Source: Spirochaetaceae bacterium (GTDB lineage: Bacteria > Spirochaetota > Spirochaetia > Treponematales > Breznakiellaceae). From it: a DNA stretch of 18,142 nucleotides. The notes under the pieces were generated by a model. It worked only from the letters and a program-made list of their open reading frames with translations, was not told where the DNA came from and searched no databases. The first letter of the stretch is position 1. The number at the start of each line of letters is the position of its first letter. The stretch covers positions 1 to 18,142 of the forward strand of contig JAIRSS010000002.1 of the NCBI GenBank assembly GCA_031255315.1, read 5' to 3'. Of this stretch, positions 15,999-18,142 are shown in pieces. Both the position numbers and the translations under genes were made by a program.

Positions 15999-16640
15999 AT
16001 GAACTTTCTTAGGCGTCCTTTTCGATACCGGTATGACAGCGTCGTGTTATACCTCGTGGGCATCAACATCCTGGTTTTCCTTTTGCAGGAAACGTTACCC
16101 CGGTTCATGGGGTTTGATTTAACAACCTATGCCGCGCTGAATCCGGTACTCGTAATCCGTTACCAAATGGTATGGCAGTTCGTCAGCTATATGTTCATCC
16201 ACGGCGGAATCAGCCACCTGCTTTTCAATATGCTGGCCTTGTTTATTTTCGGAACCCAGGTGGAGCGCAGCATTGGGAGCCGGGAATTCCTTGTATATTA
16301 CCTGGTTACCGGTATTTTGGCGGGAGTCTTTTCCTTTGTAGTCTATTGGGTTACCGGGTCGTACCGGGTGTTCCTCTTGGGAGCGTCCGGTGCCATTTTT
16401 GCGATACAACTCGCCTACGCGGTTCTGTTCCCCCAGGCGGTCGTCTTCCTCTGGGGCATACTCCCCCTCAGGGCGCCCATCATGGTGCTGGGCTTTACCG
16501 GCGTTGAGCTTTTCTCCCAGGTCTTCGGCCGGGGAAGCGGCGTGGCCCACCTAACCCATTTAGCGGGCTTTGCTTTCGGCTGGGGCTATTTCCTTGTCCG
16601 CTTCGGCGTAAACCCGTGGAAAGCGCTCACGAGGCGGTAA
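15999..16640 (+). CDS. Rhomboid-family intramembrane serine protease
   Basis: A 213-residue polytopic membrane protein of the rhomboid family, which cleaves transmembrane segments inside the bilayer. About six helices are visible. HGGISHLLFNMLALFIFG (68-85) is the conserved His/Asn region in helix 2. The catalytic serine is Ser130 in GASGAIFA and the catalytic histidine is His187 in HLTHLAGFAFGWG, so the dyad is intact and the enzyme should be active. I start it at the ATG at 15999 (MNFLRRPFRY): the only upstream in-frame start, TTG at 15963, is the -35 box. No Shine-Dalgarno precedes it. It is monocistronic, divergent from the atp operon, and convergent with the lipoprotein peptidase 73 nt away. 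Substrates are unknown. Confidence 0.93.
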   Translation: MNFLRRPFRYRYDSVVLYLVGINILVFLLQETLPRFMGFDLTTYAALNPVLVIRYQMVWQFVSYMFIHGGISHLLFNMLALFIFGTQVERSIGSREFLVYYLVTGILAGVFSFVVYWVTGSYRVFLLGASGAIFAIQLAYAVLFPQAVVFLWGILPLRAPIMVLGFTGVELFSQVFGRGSGVAHLTHLAGFAFGWGYFLVRFGVNPWKALTRR

Positions 16641-16713
16641 GCGCGCTTTTAGCGGCGAGGGTATTGTCGAACCGGATCCTCCCGGCGGTTAAAAATTCCT
16701 GGAAGCGGCGCTT

Positions 16714-17811
16714 TCACTGAGGCGGCTGGTTCAGCGCCTCCGCAAGCCGGGTTTTCGGGTCACGCCCCCTGCTTCCAGTTGTTTTTAACGACCGGGCGGC
16801 GGCGATGAACCGGGGCAAATCCTTGCCGGAACGTTCATAAAGGTCCATAAAGAACGAATCTTCCTCATAATACAGCCGGTAGATTTCCAGATAGGCGTTG
16901 TTTACCGCGAGCTGGGCGAAGCCCCGGTAACTGCCGGTTTGAAACAACGCGTCGTACCCGGCCTCAAACCGGGCCTGGGCGTTCCGGATGATCTCCGCCT
17001 TCCGCCTGAGCTTTTCCTCCCGGTCCGCTTCGCTTGTATACAGGGTTTCCAACTCGGCGATCAGGTTCCGGATAAAGGCCAGGAAGACCGCGCCGTCCTT
17101 CCCGGAACCCTCTATCATCCGGTATTCTTCGGAATCCTCTCCATACGTCCGGGCGATGTAGAGCCGGGCGCCCTCGGTTCCGACAAACTCCGCTAATTCC
17201 TCGTTGAATTGGACATGACCCTTCAGGAACACCGTCGCGTGGAGCAGTTCATGGATGAGGAGGTTTGCAAGACGATAAACCGGGTAGTTCCGCATATACG
17301 AGTAGAGGGGATCCTGAAACCAGCCCAGGGTACTGAAGGCATCCACCCCCCGAACCCAGACATCCAGGTCCTGCTTCTCAAGAGCTTCCCGCTCCTTCCG
17401 CGCATCCCGGATATCGAAAAACCCCTTATACGGAACCTTTCCTACCACCGGGAACCACCATTCATGCCGGGCAAAGGAATCTTTCGCGCTGGCGGAGACT
17501 ACCGCCGCAAGATAATCCCGGTCCATCTCAACGTACCGGGTATAGTTTTTGCTTGCCCTAAGCCCCAGTTCCTCCATAGCGAAGCGGCGTATGTCCTGAA
17601 CCCGGGCCGCAAAGTCCGCCAGGGATTCCTCCCCGTCCCCGGCAGCCTCCGCCAGAGACTCCAGGGGAACCGCCTTATGCAGGTAGCCCAGCAGAGCCGC
17701 CCCCTGGCTCACGGTGTAACACCCCGAAAAAAACGCCGCCCCAACAAGCAGGACCGCCGCCGCCGCCAGAACCGGCGCCGCCGCACACAAAACAGAAAGC
17801 TGCATCTTCAT
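16714..17811 (-). CDS. Lipoprotein zinc aminopeptidase-like protein (DUF2265/PF10023 type)
   Basis: A 365-residue predicted lipoprotein: N-terminal hydrophobic signal (about 4-28), then a relaxed lipobox FFSG-Cys31, so it should be exported and lipid-anchored. The body matches my memory of the putative aminopeptidase family PF10023: IRRFAMEELGLRASKNYTRY (75-93), WWFPVVGKVPYKGFFD (118-133), DVWVRGVDAFSTLGWFQDPL (150-169), then the zinc motif HELLH (187-191) and FNEELAEFVG (202-211), which supplies a third glutamate ligand. All zinc residues are present. The charged helical C-terminal half is less conserved. The natural substrate of the family is not well established. The ATG lacks a Shine-Dalgarno but lies 7 nt after TATACT. 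Confidence 0.88.
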   Translation of the reverse strand: MKMQLSVLCAAAPVLAAAAVLLVGAAFFSGCYTVSQGAALLGYLHKAVPLESLAEAAGDGEESLADFAARVQDIRRFAMEELGLRASKNYTRYVEMDRDYLAAVVSASAKDSFARHEWWFPVVGKVPYKGFFDIRDARKEREALEKQDLDVWVRGVDAFSTLGWFQDPLYSYMRNYPVYRLANLLIHELLHATVFLKGHVQFNEELAEFVGTEGARLYIARTYGEDSEEYRMIEGSGKDGAVFLAFIRNLIAELETLYTSEADREEKLRRKAEIIRNAQARFEAGYDALFQTGSYRGFAQLAVNNAYLEIYRLYYEEDSFFMDLYERSGKDLPRFIAAARSLKTTGSRGRDPKTRLAEALNQPPQ

Positions 17812-17818
17812 TCCAGGA

Positions 17819-17824
17819 AGTATA
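17819..17824 (-). promoter_or_regulatory. -10 box of the lipoprotein gene, probably leaderless
   Basis: TATACT on the minus strand ends 7 nt before the ATG, the same box and spacing as at the atp operon. No good -35 box is seen at 16-18 nt; TTTTCC at 17 nt is poor. Confidence 0.4.
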
Positions 17825-17863
17825 GGCCATCGAATTGCCCCGGAAAAGCCCGGATCGCCGCCC

Positions 17864-17887
17864 GGCAGGACGGCAGGACGGCAGGAC
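17864..17887. repeat. Three tandem copies of an 8-bp unit
   Basis: GGCAGGAC is repeated three times without error (17864-17871, 17872-17879, 17880-17887), followed by a further GG. It lies 53-76 nt upstream of the lipoprotein ATG. Such a repeat can change copy number by slippage. If the minus strand were coding here, each unit would shift the frame. Confidence 0.85.
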
Positions 17888-17913
17888 GGCCGCGTATTCC
17901 CTCATAGCGTCCG

Positions 17914-17930
17914 CGGAAACGAAGTTTCCG
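17914..17930. repeat. Hairpin with GAA loop
   Basis: CGGAAAC-gaa-GTTTCCG, a perfect 7-bp stem. Its loop and CG-rich base recall the stem at 10645-10666 in the atp operon spacer, hinting at a shared REP-like family. Confidence 0.5.
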
Positions 17931-17990
17931 GCGCGTCCGTCTTCTTCCGGCTCCTCCAGAAGATCCCCGGTTCCCCCGCGTTTAACGGCC

Positions 17991-18142
17991 TTATACGGCA
18001 GCCCGCCTCACGTATCTGCGGATCATATATTCCGGCGCCCCGTCCGTGAGGGGCTGTGCCGGACAGTGGTTGAATTCGGAAGTCCCGGCTTCCGCCGGCA
18101 ATTCGCGCAAAAACGCTACAAGCCGGAACGGGCGACGCGAAA
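17991..18142 (-). CDS. Possible 3' end of an unrecognised gene (partial)
   Basis: On the minus strand one frame is open from the window edge to a TAA at 17993-17991. It gives 49 residues containing FRLVAFLRELPAEAG (5-19), then NHCPAQPLTDGAPEYMIRRYVRRAAV at the end. About 70% of its codons end in G or C, as in the neighbouring genes. I do not recognise the protein. If real, it would lie upstream of the lipoprotein gene on the same strand with a gap of about 180 nt. Against it, the same bases form two sizeable hairpins (18032-18062 and 18072-18104), so this may be a non-coding repeat region open by chance. Confidence 0.3.
   Translation of the reverse strand, partial: SRRPFRLVAFLRELPAEAGTSEFNHCPAQPLTDGAPEYMIRRYVRRAAV
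18032..18104. repeat. Two adjacent stem-loops near the window end
   Basis: First: CCGGC GCCCC (18032-18041) pairs with GGGGC (18050-18054) and GCCGG (18058-18062), a 10-bp stem with a 3-nt bulge and an 8-nt loop. Second: GAATT CGGAAG (18072-18082) pairs with CTTCCG (18089-18094) and AATTC (18100-18104) with a 5-nt bulge. They could be REP-like repeats or part of a structured RNA continuing past the edge. The rest of 17812-18142 holds only the tandem repeat, one further hairpin and the doubtful reading frame. Confidence 0.4.

Noticed and set aside
16641..16713. Possible terminator between the convergent rhomboid and lipoprotein genes
   Set aside because: Only short stems (AACCG/CGGTT at 16670-16690 and a 6-bp pair spanning the gap) are present, too weak to call.
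17675..17905. Minus-strand 76-codon frame overlapping the start of the lipoprotein gene
   Set aside because: Overlaps the signal peptide region in another frame and reads through the 8-bp tandem repeat; Cys/Gly-rich tail typical of a shadow. The stretch just upstream of its ATG is also open, so a decayed or frame-shifted gene tail cannot be fully excluded.

Overview
The window is GC-rich bacterial chromosome, densely packed with genes in operons. It carries housekeeping genes (hflK/hflC, adk, a complete F-type ATP synthase) beside accessory membrane functions. My best guess at the host is a spirochaete of the Treponema/termite-gut treponeme type. This rests on the relaxed lipobox (FFSG-C) of the lipoprotein at the right end, the general look of the proteins, and intergenic DNA full of inverted repeats. 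It is an inference of moderate confidence at best; no rRNA, tRNA or other marker here settles it.

Layout: (1) 1-3209, plus strand: the 3' end of hflK, hflC overlapping it by 4 nt, then a 541-residue membrane protein whose N-terminal half resembles a degenerate protein-kinase C-lobe. A perfect 15-bp hairpin closes this unit and also ends the convergent one. (2) 7491-3245, minus strand: two ABC exporter half-transporters forming an asymmetric heterodimer, followed by a flavodoxin-fold NAD(P)H:quinone oxidoreductase. (3) 7701-8366, plus strand: adenylate kinase with a zinc lid and a good sigma70-type promoter. (4) 8367-8722: a gene-free stretch holding a roughly 140-bp element with terminal inverted repeats. 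(5) 15720-8723, minus strand: the atp operon in canonical order B-E-F-H-A-G-D-C. It is led by a small soluble helical protein (tentatively RsbRD-N-like) where atpI often sits, and broken once by a 151-nt structured spacer between atpG and atpD. (6) 15999-16640, plus strand: a rhomboid protease under a promoter containing a perfect 6-1-6 Fur-type box. (7) 17811-16714, minus strand: a lipoprotein zinc peptidase. (8) 17812-18142: repeats, hairpins and possibly the tail of one more gene.

How they fit together: HflK/HflC scaffold the FtsH membrane protease, and the rhomboid is a second membrane-proteolysis activity. The ATP synthase c-subunit has the ligand pattern of a proton-coupled enzyme, not a sodium-coupled one. 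Three genes that begin transcription units (RsbRD-like/atp operon, rhomboid, lipoprotein) have a -10-like box ending 6-7 nt before the start codon and no Shine-Dalgarno sequence, which suggests leaderless mRNAs. Operon-internal genes mostly have recognisable Shine-Dalgarno sequences. No CRISPR array, tRNA, rRNA, integrase or complete insertion sequence was seen.
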